From contig JADFLN010000029.1 in assembly GCA_022564385.1 (NCBI GenBank), forward strand, positions 1 to 15,647: DNA of 15,647 nucleotides, in the 5' to 3' direction. Below are positions 1 to 5,330 of this stretch, one piece after another. The DNA comes from Nitrososphaerota archaeon (GTDB lineage: Archaea; Thermoproteota; Nitrososphaeria; Nitrososphaerales; Nitrosopumilaceae). Under the pieces are notes generated by a model. It made no database searches and was not told where the DNA came from. It saw only the letters and a program-made list of their open reading frames with translations. A program made the position numbers and the translations under genes. Positions within the stretch are counted from its first letter, which is position 1; each line of letters begins with the position of its first letter.

Positions 1-127
1 AGTGACATCTTCACATAAAAAAGAAGCAATGCAGACAGCAAAAGAATTGGGCATAAAAGAATACATTACAAAACCGTTTGATAACATAAAGATAGAACAG
101 TTAATTGAAAACATTTCAGAACTATAG
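1..127 (+). CDS. Response regulator receiver domain, C-terminal end (partial)
   Basis: Open frame entering from the left edge (codons from base 2, stop TAG at 125-127), giving 41 residues. They read as the last part of a CheY-like receiver domain: a Ser-Ser-His stretch after the fourth strand, an alpha-4 helix ending in KELGIKEYI, then the conserved lysine-proline pair in YITKPF, and the amphipathic fifth helix ending IENISEL. In this family the lysine contacts the phosphorylated aspartate, which lies upstream of the window. The protein stops right after the receiver fold, so it is either a stand-alone receiver or one with its output domain at the N-terminus. Which kinase it serves cannot be told from here. 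Confidence 0.8.
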   Translation, partial: VTSSHKKEAMQTAKELGIKEYITKPFDNIKIEQLIENISEL

Positions 128-492
128 GATCAGTCATCATTTCAATTTTAGTATTTAGAAAAGTTGACAGATATCGTTCCATCAGAGTAACACTATCTGT
201 AACTCATACTGCAGCATATCCAATAATTACATTTTTTCTACAACAGATAATCATAGATTGGATTGAAGATACATCAGAAATCAATTTAGTTTAAGGATTA
301 TGTCAAGATTTCATTCCCACCAATGCAATAAATGCTGCAGATACTCCACTAAAAATAACCTAGACAATACCAGCACACTTAGCATCACAAATCACAGAGT
401 CATCAGCCCCATACAATTGTAAATTTTCTGAAAAAGATGGGAAGTACGTAATGGATGATGAAAAAATGATCAATAACGTAACTAAATAGAAT
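128..492 (+). other. Decayed coding-like stretch between the response regulator and the next gene
   Basis: No intact gene is visible. Plus-strand frame 1 is open from 109 to 489 except for stops at 292-294 and 361-363, then ends at TAG 487-489, three bases before the next ATG. The first part reads as a hydrophobic segment (AAYPIITFFLQQIIIDW), the last as a charged tail (CKFSEKDGKYVMDDEKM). No ATG, GTG or TTG opens the first part. This could be a plus-strand pseudogene with two nonsense codons; the minus strand gives a competing reading over 303-473. Confidence 0.3.
303..473 (-). pseudogene. Possible small exported or membrane protein with an in-frame stop
   Basis: Minus-strand frame from a TTG at 473 to TGA at 303-305, interrupted by one TAG at 360-362. 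Before the stop it reads as a short hydrophobic start, a loop with VICDAKCAGIV (two cysteines four apart), and after the stop a hydrophobic helix VIFSGVSAAFIALVG followed by MKS. Helix, cysteine loop and C-terminal anchor make a believable small membrane protein, but the nonsense codon, the weak start and the competing plus-strand frame keep this tentative. No family recognised. Confidence 0.25.
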
Positions 493-678
493 ATGCTTAC
501 AAATTTATCAATCTCAGTTCCAATTGCTCTAGTTTTAATGGCATTAATTGCAAAAATACATCAAGAAGTAGAAGAGCACAACAAAAGAGGGATACAAGAG
601 AGAATTGATAGTGGTTTAGAATATGATTGTGTCTATAATGAAAATCTTCAAAAAGAAATTAAATGGTGTTTTTTCTAG
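493..678 (+). CDS. Small membrane-anchored protein, unknown function
   Basis: 61 residues from ATG. Residues 6-20 (SISVPIALVLMALIA) form one transmembrane helix, followed by a charged, probably helical stretch (KIHQEVEEHNKRG) and a C-terminal part with two cysteines (C46, C59). The layout suggests a single-pass protein with its soluble part beyond the first helix. It ends seven bases before the ABM-domain gene, so the two are probably co-transcribed. No family recognised. The C-terminal codons overlap out of frame with an upstream extension of the ABM frame, which is why a start at 686 is preferred for that gene. Confidence 0.55.
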   Translation: MLTNLSISVPIALVLMALIAKIHQEVEEHNKRGIQERIDSGLEYDCVYNENLQKEIKWCFF

Positions 679-685
679 TCATAGC

Positions 686-970
686 ATGTTTGTAATGATG
701 GCAGATATTCAACTCAAAGAAGGTGCTGAAGAAGATTTCAAAAGTTGGTTCTCAGAATCAAACAAAGTATTGTCAAGTTTTCCTGGATTTGTGTCTAGAC
801 GATTTCTAAAATCTGCAGATGGAAGTTGTAGGATAATTGTGGAGCACGAAAGCAAAGAAACGTTTATCAAAATGCATCAAAGTCCTGAACATGAAAAACT
901 TCATCCAAAAGGACGTTCCTTTATGAGTGCAGATCCTGTAAGAAAAACATTCACTGTATCTGCTGAATAA
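686..970 (+). CDS. ABM-fold (antibiotic biosynthesis monooxygenase-like) protein
   Basis: 94 residues from ATG 686. It has the dimeric alpha-beta barrel pattern of the ABM/EthD superfamily: first strand FVMMADIQLKEG, helix EEDFKSWFSESNKVLSSFPG, then GFVSRRFL, a strand CRIIVEHESKETF and the typical end with MHQSPEHEKLH. Family members include heme-degrading and quinone monooxygenases as well as many proteins without known activity, so the substrate is open. The frame stays open up to 623, but the extra residues do not fit the fold and overlap the preceding gene, so 686 is the likelier start. Spacing of seven bases from the upstream small membrane protein suggests an operon. Confidence 0.75.
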   Translation: MFVMMADIQLKEGAEEDFKSWFSESNKVLSSFPGFVSRRFLKSADGSCRIIVEHESKETFIKMHQSPEHEKLHPKGRSFMSADPVRKTFTVSAE

Positions 971-1384
971 ATTGAAACTCAATCTTGTGTAAACCTAGTT
1001 TTTTAACAGATAATAGGCATGTTTTGTATTGTATTAATAACTGATCCAGGTAGTAACACGATTGCTTTTGTACCGATGTTATCATTACAGTATGGAATTG
1101 ATAGATAATTAAACATAGTTAACATATTGAAAATATAGATTGACTGATAGAGAAATATGTTTTCACATTAACAATAATTTACAAATAAAAAAGAACTTAA
1201 TTTAGTAATATTCTACAATAAAGATGATTATTATTAAAATGTTTAAAATAATCACATAATCATCTATCTTTTGATTTGAGAGTTCATACTTACACGAACT
1301 CTTGAGTAATTTTTGATAAAAATTTGACATTAGTTGACTAAGTACCGAGGACTTTCAATTAATGGAAAAATATTTTTAAAATAA
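971..1384. other. Gene-poor AT-rich spacer
   Basis: No convincing gene. Short frames occur (29 residues on plus from 1020, 37 on minus from 1116) but without start signals or recognisable sequence. It contains the half-palindromic AGTTAACATATT near 1117-1128, a half site TTAACAATAAT near 1168-1178, and a stem-loop at 1279-1302. Confidence 0.6.
1279..1302. terminator. Stem-loop, possible terminator for the minus-strand genes
   Basis: AGAGTTC (1279-1285) and GAACTCT (1296-1302) pair perfectly over seven bases around a ten-base loop. It sits about 80 bases after the stop of the acidic minus-strand ORF and is flanked by A/T-rich DNA. Terminator or processing site is an inference. Confidence 0.3.
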
Positions 1385-1480
1385 CTAAAGGTCGTCTTTT
1401 TCCTCAGAACCTAAATCTTCTAATAAATTAGAATATTTTTCAATAAGCTCATCTGTGATTTTCTCATCGTTTTGGTTCAT
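1385..1480 (-). CDS. Acidic 31-residue ORF downstream of a TBP fragment
   Basis: ATG at 1480 to TAG at 1385-1387. The peptide starts MNQNDEKITDELIEKYSN and continues as an acidic amphipathic helix ending in EEKDDL. Its start overlaps the end of the TBP fragment by 17 bases, and an AAGGAG motif lies 12 bases upstream, as for translational coupling. Codon choice looks like coding sequence of this genome. It could be a real mini-protein or the left-over acidic tail of a longer gene, possibly the TBP gene after an internal deletion; I cannot decide. Confidence 0.4.
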   Translation of the reverse strand: MNQNDEKITDELIEKYSNLLEDLGSEEKDDL

Positions 1481-1583
1481 CTACTTTAATTCTCCTTGTA
1501 ATATCATTTAGATCTAATTCCGGGTCTATTGTAGCTGATGCAACAACATTTACAATGTCAATTGTTGATTTGGTTTGAGTCAT
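1464..1583 (-). pseudogene. N-terminal fragment of TATA-binding protein (TBP)
   Basis: 39 codons from ATG 1583 to TGA 1464-1466. Residues 7-31 contain IDIVNVVASATIDPELDLND followed by ITRRIK, matching the start of the first TBP repeat (strand one with its NVVASA motif, then the LDLN helix). Archaeal TBP is about 180-200 residues with two such repeats; here everything after the first helix is missing, including both DNA-contacting saddles, so a working factor is impossible. The sequence leaves the family after ITRRIK and ends VDEPKR. It follows the frameshifted membrane protein by six bases on the same strand. The likely origin is an extra TBP copy truncated by deletion. Confidence 0.7.
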
Positions 1584-1589
1584 TAAGAA

Positions 1590-1785
1590 TTAGAGACTCC
1601 ACAAAAGAATCATGATGTTATAAAAAGCAACAATTGAGATTATGACAAATATTGCTCCAACAGAGATCTTTTCATGATTTAGAAAATTATTATGGTATCC
1701 AGCCAAAATAGTAATTCATTAGAAGCACTACTGCAGATAATGCACTAATAATTAAAATCGCAGTAATGTTAAAGTCACTTTTCAT
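1590..1785 (-). pseudogene. Frameshifted two-helix membrane protein
   Basis: From ATG 1785 the frame gives MKSDFNITAILIISALSAV and more of a first transmembrane helix, then stops at 1690-1692 after NYYFGWIP. Skipping one base near 1704 opens another frame that runs from AGYHNNFLNHEKISVG through a second clear helix (AIFVIISIVAFYNIMILLW) to TAA at 1590-1592. Joined, this is a tidy protein of about 64 residues with two helices and a short loop. The break lies next to a run TTTTGG, so a sequencing or assembly indel is possible as well as a real frameshift. Family not recognised. The TBP fragment begins six bases downstream. Confidence 0.5.
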
Positions 1786-1914
1786 TATACACTCACAATT
1801 TTTGATATCAATCACGATACAAGAATGATATGTAACAATGTTAAGTGCTACATAAATATCAAAAGGAAGGATAACGGTTAATGCAGAAGCAATTACCACT
1901 CCAAGAGGAAATGC
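1786..1914 (-). pseudogene. Hydrophobic coding remnant upstream of the frameshifted gene
   Basis: Minus-strand frame open from a stop at 1915-1917 into the next gene, with a GTG at 1899. It reads AFPLGVVIASALTVILPFDI as one transmembrane segment, then loses protein character. Farther upstream (about 1920-2010) another frame gives TEAIEESNNVTCNSNYEFG before the frames switch. The pieces look like the scattered remains of one larger membrane protein. It may also just be the 5' region of the next gene. Confidence 0.25.
1832..1844. promoter_or_regulatory. Near-perfect copy of the TTAACA-W-TGTTAA palindrome
   Basis: GTAACAATGTTAA, one mismatch to the palindrome. It lies about 47 bases upstream of ATG 1785 on the minus strand. 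A TATA box at the usual distance is not clear here, so its role is less sure than at the other copies. Confidence 0.45.
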
Positions 1915-2031
1915 TTAGAAATTTGCGAATCATAGTTCCAAATTCATAGTTACTGTTGCAAGTCACGTTGTTACTTTCCTCAATTGCTTCTGTATTGTAT
2001 TAATTAAATCAGCAAATTTGGATCATTCAAG

Positions 2032-2057
2032 TTAACAATGTTAACTGAAGTATATTA
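2032..2057 (+). promoter_or_regulatory. Promoter of the DUF1059 gene: palindrome plus TATA box
   Basis: Perfect palindrome TTAACAATGTTAA at 2032-2044, extending to 15 bp as GTTAACAATGTTAAC (2031-2045), then TATA box TATATTA at 2051-2057. Centre-to-centre distance is 16 bases. The predicted start of transcription is near 2080, giving an almost leaderless transcript for the TTG at 2085. Confidence 0.65.
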
Positions 2058-2084
2058 CCAACAACCTAGAAAGAAGAATGAGAT

Positions 2085-2252
2085 TTGGCAAAATTAACGT
2101 GCAGCGACTATGGTTATGATTGCGATTTTATAACTGAAGGGGAAATAGAACACGTAATAAAAAAATTTGGACAACACATGGAAGAAGAACATGGGATAGA
2201 CTATGGCAAAGAAGCACTGATGCAGATTATCTTAAGAAAATGTGGTTGTTGA
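2085..2252 (+). CDS. DUF1059 family small protein
   Basis: 55 residues from TTG 2085; the in-frame stop at 2079-2081 excludes any start farther upstream. The sequence has the DUF1059 pattern: an opening CSDYGYDCDF with cysteines at 6 and 12, an acidic GEIEHVIKKFGQHMEEEHG helix with closely spaced histidines, then YGKEALMQIILRKCGC. Family members are short proteins common in archaea and some bacteria, with conserved Cys and His that suggest metal binding, but no established function. The end CGC adds two more cysteines. Transcription probably comes from the palindrome-bearing promoter just upstream, and DUF106 follows after 25 bases, perhaps in the same transcript. Confidence 0.8.
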   Translation: MAKLTCSDYGYDCDFITEGEIEHVIKKFGQHMEEEHGIDYGKEALMQIILRKCGC

Positions 2253-2277
2253 ATACAATATAAGAAATGAATTTTAG

Positions 2278-2928
2278 ATGATTGAAAGTATTGACTATAA
2301 TTTTATTATACTATTTTTAGATTCTATCTTTCTTCAGGGAGATGGTGGTATTTTTGGATTTGTTGGACAAGGTAGAACTGCGTTAGGAAGTGATAATCCA
2401 ATAGTAAAAGGCATAATTCCAACATTATTTGCAGTTACTGGATTTGGGATATTGCTTAATTTTTTCAACTCTGCAGTTAGAAAGAAGATGGTTGATCAAA
2501 CAAAGCTAAAACGAATTATGAAAGAGACACGTGCATGGCAAAAAGAGAGAATGGCTGCTATGAGATCTAAAGATCAAACCAAAACAGCTGAACTAAGCAA
2601 AAAATCCTCGTACATGAATAAAATGTCAATGGAGATGATGCAGATGAATATGCGACCAATGATGATTACTTTTGTGCCATTAATTCTGATATTCTATCTT
2701 GTATTACCACAATTATTCTCTTACACTGTAGCTTTATCTCCAATTCCGCTAAACGTCATTCCTGGTGACTTTTTTCATCTTACGTGTACCGCTGCACAAG
2801 CAGCAGATCCAGAAAACGTGTGTACTCAAGAAAACGAACTATATCTTTGGGCATGGTATTTTCTTTCATCTATTTCGTTTAGTGGAATTATAATGAAATT
2901 GACAAAAACTTCGATGAATCTAGGTTGA
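2278..2928 (+). CDS. DUF106 (archaeal YidC/Oxa1-like, EMC3-related) membrane protein
   Basis: 216 residues from ATG. Transmembrane segments at about 45-63, 128-150 and 188-206 enclose a long charged, methionine-rich cytoplasmic helical hairpin (about 66-126, with KRIMKETRAWQKERMAAMRS and NKMSMEMMQMNMRPMM). This is the layout of the DUF106 family, the archaeal branch of the Oxa1/YidC/EMC3/TMCO1 superfamily, whose members help insert membrane proteins beside ribosomes; the hairpin binds the ribosome or nascent chain in relatives. A short outside loop carries two cysteines (C170, C182) that could form a disulfide. Here it is linked with DUF1059 upstream and a ribbon-helix-helix protein four bases downstream, not with the usual secretion or ribosome genes. 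Family assignment is firm; the insertase role is by homology. Confidence 0.85.
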   Translation: MIESIDYNFIILFLDSIFLQGDGGIFGFVGQGRTALGSDNPIVKGIIPTLFAVTGFGILLNFFNSAVRKKMVDQTKLKRIMKETRAWQKERMAAMRSKDQTKTAELSKKSSYMNKMSMEMMQMNMRPMMITFVPLILIFYLVLPQLFSYTVALSPIPLNVIPGDFFHLTCTAAQAADPENVCTQENELYLWAWYFLSSISFSGIIMKLTKTSMNLG

Positions 2929-2932
2929 TATC

Positions 2933-3076
2933 ATGAGCAAACGTGTTACAATCATGATTGATGATGACTTGAACAAAAAATTTAGACAACGTCAGGCAAA
3001 AAATATTCAACAAAAAATAATCTTTTATAGTTATTCTAAAACATTGAACGAAATACTACGTAAATCTTTGAAATAA
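2933..3076 (+). CDS. Ribbon-helix-helix (CopG-like) mini-protein
   Basis: 47 residues from ATG, too short for most ORF callers. It starts MSKRVTIMIDDDLNKKFRQR, the hallmark of a ribbon-helix-helix DNA-binding domain: a beta strand with alternating residues (RVTIMI), a DDDL turn, a first helix, then a second helix ending SKTLNEILRKSLK. Such proteins dimerise through the strand and insert it in the major groove. The middle (QAKNIQQKIIFYSY) is longer than the usual G-x-S/T turn, which is slightly unusual. It begins four bases after the DUF106 stop, so it belongs to that operon. No partner toxin is seen next to it, so an autoregulator is likelier than an antitoxin. Confidence 0.65.
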   Translation: MSKRVTIMIDDDLNKKFRQRQAKNIQQKIIFYSYSKTLNEILRKSLK

Positions 3077-3094
3077 TCATTTTTTTTAACTTGA

Positions 3095-3265
3095 TTAGTG
3101 CTGTTTTTCACGTTTAGGTTTTGAGTGAGCCTTTATCATGTGTCTTTTTGTTCGTTCTGGATCGGTAAATTCCATATCGCAGATTCTACATTTGTTTGTA
3201 AATTTATCCTCTCTTTTGAAAATATTCTTTATCAAACTCTTCCTAACTGATAACTTTGATTTCAT
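3095..3265 (-). CDS. C2H2 zinc-finger mini-protein
   Basis: 56 residues on the minus strand from ATG 3265 to TAA 3095-3097. A basic N-terminus (MKSKLSVRKSLIKNIFKRED) leads into one classical finger CRIC-x12-HMIKAH (C-x2-C-x12-H-x4-H), followed by a basic tail KPKREKQH. Single-finger proteins of this type are found in archaea and probably bind nucleic acid; targets are unknown. It is divergent from the winged-helix gene and shares its intergenic region, with a TATA box at 3285-3294 about 25 bases before the ATG, so the transcript is likely leaderless. It ends 19 bases after the RHH gene, tail to tail. Confidence 0.75.
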   Translation of the reverse strand: MKSKLSVRKSLIKNIFKREDKFTNKCRICDMEFTDPERTKRHMIKAHSKPKREKQH

Positions 3266-3389
3266 ATCCGATTAAGAAATTAGACATTATAAGGAATTGC
3301 TCAACATTGTTAATAATTCATCAGATTATTCACAATAGTTAAAGTAGTATTATTTTCAATATCGATATTGGCTAATCCCAGAAAATATC
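3263..3389. repeat. Intact copy of a 127-bp repeat spanning a divergent intergenic region
   Basis: This stretch matches 9808-9934 over the same 127 bases without gaps and with about nine differences by eye (roughly 93% identity), mostly transitions. It runs from the first codon of the C2H2 gene to codon eight of the winged-helix gene, and so holds the complete divergent promoter region including the palindrome at 3301-3313. Confidence 0.85.
3285..3313 (-). promoter_or_regulatory. C2H2 promoter: TATA box and palindrome in the divergent region
   Basis: On the minus strand the TATA-like CCTTATAATG (3285-3294) sits about 25 bases before ATG 3265. The near-perfect palindrome TCAACATTGTTAA (3301-3313) lies immediately upstream, centre-to-centre about 17 bases. 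For the winged-helix gene on the other strand, AGTTAAAG near 3337-3344 is a weaker TATA candidate 26 bases before TTG 3368. The palindrome could serve both genes. Confidence 0.55.
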
Positions 3390-3682
3390 GTGACAGAATA
3401 TATATTGTAAAAGATATTATTCTCACTCTTGCAGAATATGGCCAGATTAATCAAACCGCATTGTTTAGTTTTTGTGGGTTAAATATTTCAAAACACAGAC
3501 AGATTTTGGATAATCTAGAACATAATGAGATGATACAGAGAATAGAAAAGGTAGAAGGAAAAAGAACAATCACAATTTTTAAGGTCACAAATAAAGGAAT
3601 GAATTTTTGTCATGAAATGCTAGAACCGTATGAAAAATTGTTTCCAAGAAGCGGTGTCTCTTCTAATTCACAAAATCTTTGA
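3368..3682 (+). CDS. Winged-helix transcription regulator
   Basis: 104 residues from TTG 3368. Residues 8-80 form a winged helix-turn-helix: helix IYIVKDIILTLAEYG, a second helix after GQINQTALFSFCGLN, recognition helix SKHRQILDNLEHNEMI, then wing strands TITIFKVTNKG and a final helix GMNFCHEMLEPYEKLF. This is the archaeal COG3432-type architecture (PadR/ArsR-like, no sensor domain), expected to bind DNA as a dimer. It is divergent from the C2H2 gene, and their shared region carries the palindrome, so autoregulation is plausible. The decayed repeat copy at 9808-9934 retains its first codons with TTA in place of the TTG start, evidence that this gene once had a paralogue. Confidence 0.8.
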   Translation: MANPRKYRDRIYIVKDIILTLAEYGQINQTALFSFCGLNISKHRQILDNLEHNEMIQRIEKVEGKRTITIFKVTNKGMNFCHEMLEPYEKLFPRSGVSSNSQNL

Positions 3683-3688
3683 TGGTTA

Positions 3689-4045
3689 CTATTTATCTAG
3701 ATATTCTGAGGATATTGTTTTGTTCAAGTCTTCTCGCTTTTTCAAATAATTATAATATCTTTTGTTCCATGAACTTAGAGATCTAAATTGTTGTATACCT
3801 GTAACCAACCAAATTCCAGAAGTGACTAAAACTGTTATTAACAAAATAATCAACATGAATCCAAATTCATTTTCCAATAAAAGAAGAAATTTTGGGTGCG
3901 TGATTAAATACGCCGAAATTCCAATTGCCAAGGGAGCTAAAATAAGGGCTGATAATGAAACACCAAGCATCAGTCCTTTCATGTACTGAATTTTTTCAAT
4001 AAAACTATCCATAGAACTTAGGATATCGTTGCTATTGTATTCCAA
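3689..4045 (-). CDS. Two-helix membrane protein, unknown function
   Basis: 118 residues from TTG 4045. The start is chosen because GGAG lies three bases upstream and an in-frame stop lies eight codons above. A polar N-terminus (about 1-22) precedes helices at about 24-48 (MKGLMLGVSLSALILAPLAI) and 62-83 (FMLIILLITVLVTSGIWLV); the C-terminus is basic and probably helical (SSWNKRYYNYLKKREDLNK), suggesting N-in/C-in topology with a cytoplasmic tail. No catalytic motif. It converges with the winged-helix gene (six-base gap). No family name recognised. Confidence 0.7.
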   Translation of the reverse strand: MEYNSNDILSSMDSFIEKIQYMKGLMLGVSLSALILAPLAIGISAYLITHPKFLLLLENEFGFMLIILLITVLVTSGIWLVTGIQQFRSLSSWNKRYYNYLKKREDLNKTISSEYLDK

Positions 4046-4100
4046 ATTCTCCAGTCTCAGGTATATTCAAATAAGTTCTTTTCATCTGTTCAGAGTTCAT
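4032..4100 (-). CDS. Possible 22-residue upstream ORF of the membrane protein
   Basis: ATG 4100 to TAG 4032-4034, reading MNSEQMKRTYLNIPETGEFG then IQ. It overlaps the start of the two-helix membrane protein by 14 bases in another frame, as in translational coupling. Amino-acid make-up is protein-like, but the frame is short and could be chance. Confidence 0.25.
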   Translation of the reverse strand: MNSEQMKRTYLNIPETGEFGIQ

Positions 4101-4176
4101 TGGGATCAAGGAGATATTAAAATTTCTAGGGGATTCATTCTTACATCTCCAAGTCTTTGTAGTATTTAGTTAATAC

Positions 4177-4204
4177 TTAACAATGTTAATTCAATATTAT
4201 TAAA
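4177..4204 (+). promoter_or_regulatory. Palindrome plus TATA box before a decayed gene
   Basis: Perfect TTAACAATGTTAA at 4177-4189 and AT-rich box AATATTATTAAA at 4193-4204, centres about 15 bases apart. Transcription would begin near 4224, just before ATG 4235, whose frame stops after four codons. Confidence 0.55.
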
Positions 4205-4233
4205 AACTAGATGCATTTAATCCCGTGGACTAA

Positions 4234-4344
4234 TATGAAAATAAAATAGAAGATGAAAACCTTGCAGATAAAAAAAATGATGATTGGTGGAGATTAGAAA
4301 AATATCAGATGGTAGGAGGAAGTTTTCTTGGATATGGCAGTTAA
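4234..4344 (+). pseudogene. Broken small ORF ahead of the zinc-ribbon gene
   Basis: A frame without a canonical start runs from 4234 to TAA 4342-4344 and reads ENKIEDENLADKKNDDWWRL followed by EKYQMVGGSFLGYGS. ATG 4235-4237 sits one base out of frame and stops at once (MKIK), so a single-base deletion near 4240 would explain the break. Protein-like, with a WW pair and acidic/basic balance, but family unknown. It overlaps the first codons of the next gene. Confidence 0.3.
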
Positions 4345-4537
4345 TTGTCATGGAATATGTGGGTTCTACAAGACTACAAAAATAAAAACATCAATGAAAT
4401 ATGAAACGGGGCAAAAAAGATGTACATTTTGTTCAATTTTTATTGAAACGACATATGGAATACCTGATTTAATCACTCATGGTTTAATTTTTACAATGTT
4501 AACATTTTTCATTATAGGTATCTTTAGATCAGACTAG
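4328..4537 (+). CDS. CHGIC zinc-ribbon protein, shortened, with a C-terminal membrane helix
   Basis: 69 residues from TTG 4328, which has a strong AGGAGGA seven bases upstream; ATG 4334 is the alternative. The N-terminal half (CHGICGFYKT, then TGQKRCTFCSIFIE) matches the thaumarchaeal zinc-ribbon mini-proteins, with cysteine pairs C7/C11 and C32/C35. In the members I know, the chain continues with a CPCC-x-x-LRT motif and a basic tail. Here that part is missing and replaced by a hydrophobic helix (GLIFTMLTFFIIGIF) ending RSD. It may therefore be a membrane-tethered variant or a truncated copy whose new end arose by chance. Function of the family is unknown, probably nucleic-acid or protein binding. 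Confidence 0.6.
   Translation: MDMAVNCHGICGFYKTTKIKTSMKYETGQKRCTFCSIFIETTYGIPDLITHGLIFTMLTFFIIGIFRSD
4490..4502. promoter_or_regulatory. Near-perfect palindrome copy inside the zinc-ribbon gene
   Basis: TTTACAATGTTAA, one mismatch, continuing into AACATT. It lies in the codons of the C-terminal helix. CATTATAGG about 18 bases downstream resembles the C2H2 TATA box, but no gene start follows, so it may be chance in AT-rich coding DNA. Confidence 0.3.
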
Positions 4538-4636
4538 AAATAAGAAAAAGTATCAGCAAATATATCTTTCATCTTATCTACAGAATTTAGTTTCATTCTT
4601 GATAATGCATTATGAGTAATTTCTTTTATAGATTCC

Positions 4637-4693
4637 TTAACAATGTTAATTATTGTATATATACATAAAATATAGTTAAATTAACATTGTCAA
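4637..4693 (+). promoter_or_regulatory. Promoter of the RAM-domain gene with two palindromes
   Basis: Perfect TTAACAATGTTAA at 4637-4649; strong TATA box TGTATATATAC at 4654-4664 (centre 16 bases from the palindrome centre); near-perfect TTAACATTGTCAA at 4681-4693 covering the predicted start of transcription and the TTG codon at 4687. TATA to TTG is 28 bases, so the transcript is probably leaderless. One site abuts the BRE, the activator position; the other covers the start, the repressor position. Confidence 0.7.
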
Positions 4694-5205
4694 AAGCCTA
4701 TGTCTTAATTGCTGGTAAGTTAGGATTAGAAAAAGAACTAATTTCTAAATTAAAAACAATTGAAAATGTTAAAGAAGTTCATGGAACATTGGGTGTGTTT
4801 GATTTTATAGCAAAAGTAGAAGCCGACTCTGAAAAGCAAGTTAATCAAACTATCTTAGAGAATATTCGTAAAATAGATAATGTTAATTCTACCATTACAT
4901 TGATGACTGTCCAGGATACAGATTTTTTTGTAGTAGATTCAAATGATCTAACGACTTCAATTTTGAGAAGTGTTGCTGCCCAAGCTTATGTGGTATTTCA
5001 TACTGATCGTGGAAAAGAAATCCTAGTAGCACGAAGTTTTAACAAAATTCCAGAAGTAAAAGAAGTAGATGTTGTGTTAGGGTATTATGATGTTATTGGA
5101 AAAATCGAGACATCCAGTCACAAAGAACTTGAAAAAATACTTACAAAAGATATTAGAAAAATAGAAAATGTCCAAAGTTCAATGACTCTCATAGTTAATC
5201 TGTAG
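4687..5205 (+). CDS. Tandem AsnC/Lrp-type RAM (ligand-binding) domain protein without HTH
   Basis: 172 residues from TTG 4687. Two copies of the Lrp/AsnC C-terminal ligand-binding (RAM) fold follow each other: about 2-76 (AYVLIAGKLGLEKELISKLK, VKEVHGTLGVFDFIAKVEA, ending STITLMTV) and about 95-172 (AYVVFHTDRGKEILVARSFN, VKEVDVVLGYYDVIGKIET, ending SSMTLIVN). Each keeps the V-x-E-V turn and the G-x-(F/Y)D-(F/V) strand that shape the effector pocket between protomers. No DNA-binding helix-turn-helix is present, so it likely senses an amino acid or similar ligand and acts through a partner. Stand-alone RAM proteins are common in this lineage. Its start codon lies inside a palindrome copy, a sign of tight regulation. 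Confidence 0.85.
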   Translation: MSKAYVLIAGKLGLEKELISKLKTIENVKEVHGTLGVFDFIAKVEADSEKQVNQTILENIRKIDNVNSTITLMTVQDTDFFVVDSNDLTTSILRSVAAQAYVVFHTDRGKEILVARSFNKIPEVKEVDVVLGYYDVIGKIETSSHKELEKILTKDIRKIENVQSSMTLIVNL

Positions 5206-5236
5206 ACCAAAAATAAAAAAACTTGATTCACTGTAA

Positions 5237-5251
5237 AATTCGTTACGAATT
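5237..5251. repeat. Inverted repeat after the RAM gene
   Basis: AATTCG-TTA-CGAATT, a perfect six-base inverted repeat with a three-base loop, 32 bases after the RAM gene stop. It may be a termination or processing hairpin or a protein site; a T8 run lies at 5289-5296. Confidence 0.35.
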
Positions 5252-5330
5252 GTTAATGATAATCCTAAATGAATTAATCTTCATGACATTTTTTTTGTGA
5301 TTCAGTTTAAACTCACATGTAGATTAAATT

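Noticed and set aside
623..685. Upstream extension of the ABM-domain frame to ATG 623
   Set aside because: The extra 21 residues do not fit the fold and overlap the preceding gene; ATG 686 begins directly at the first strand.
1003..1116. 37-residue minus-strand frame and a 29-residue plus-strand frame (1020-1109)
   Set aside because: No start signal, no recognisable motif, and they overlap each other; likely chance.
3762..3989. 75-residue plus-strand frame across the two-helix membrane gene
   Set aside because: Antisense shadow of the minus-strand gene with clear helices and GGAG site.
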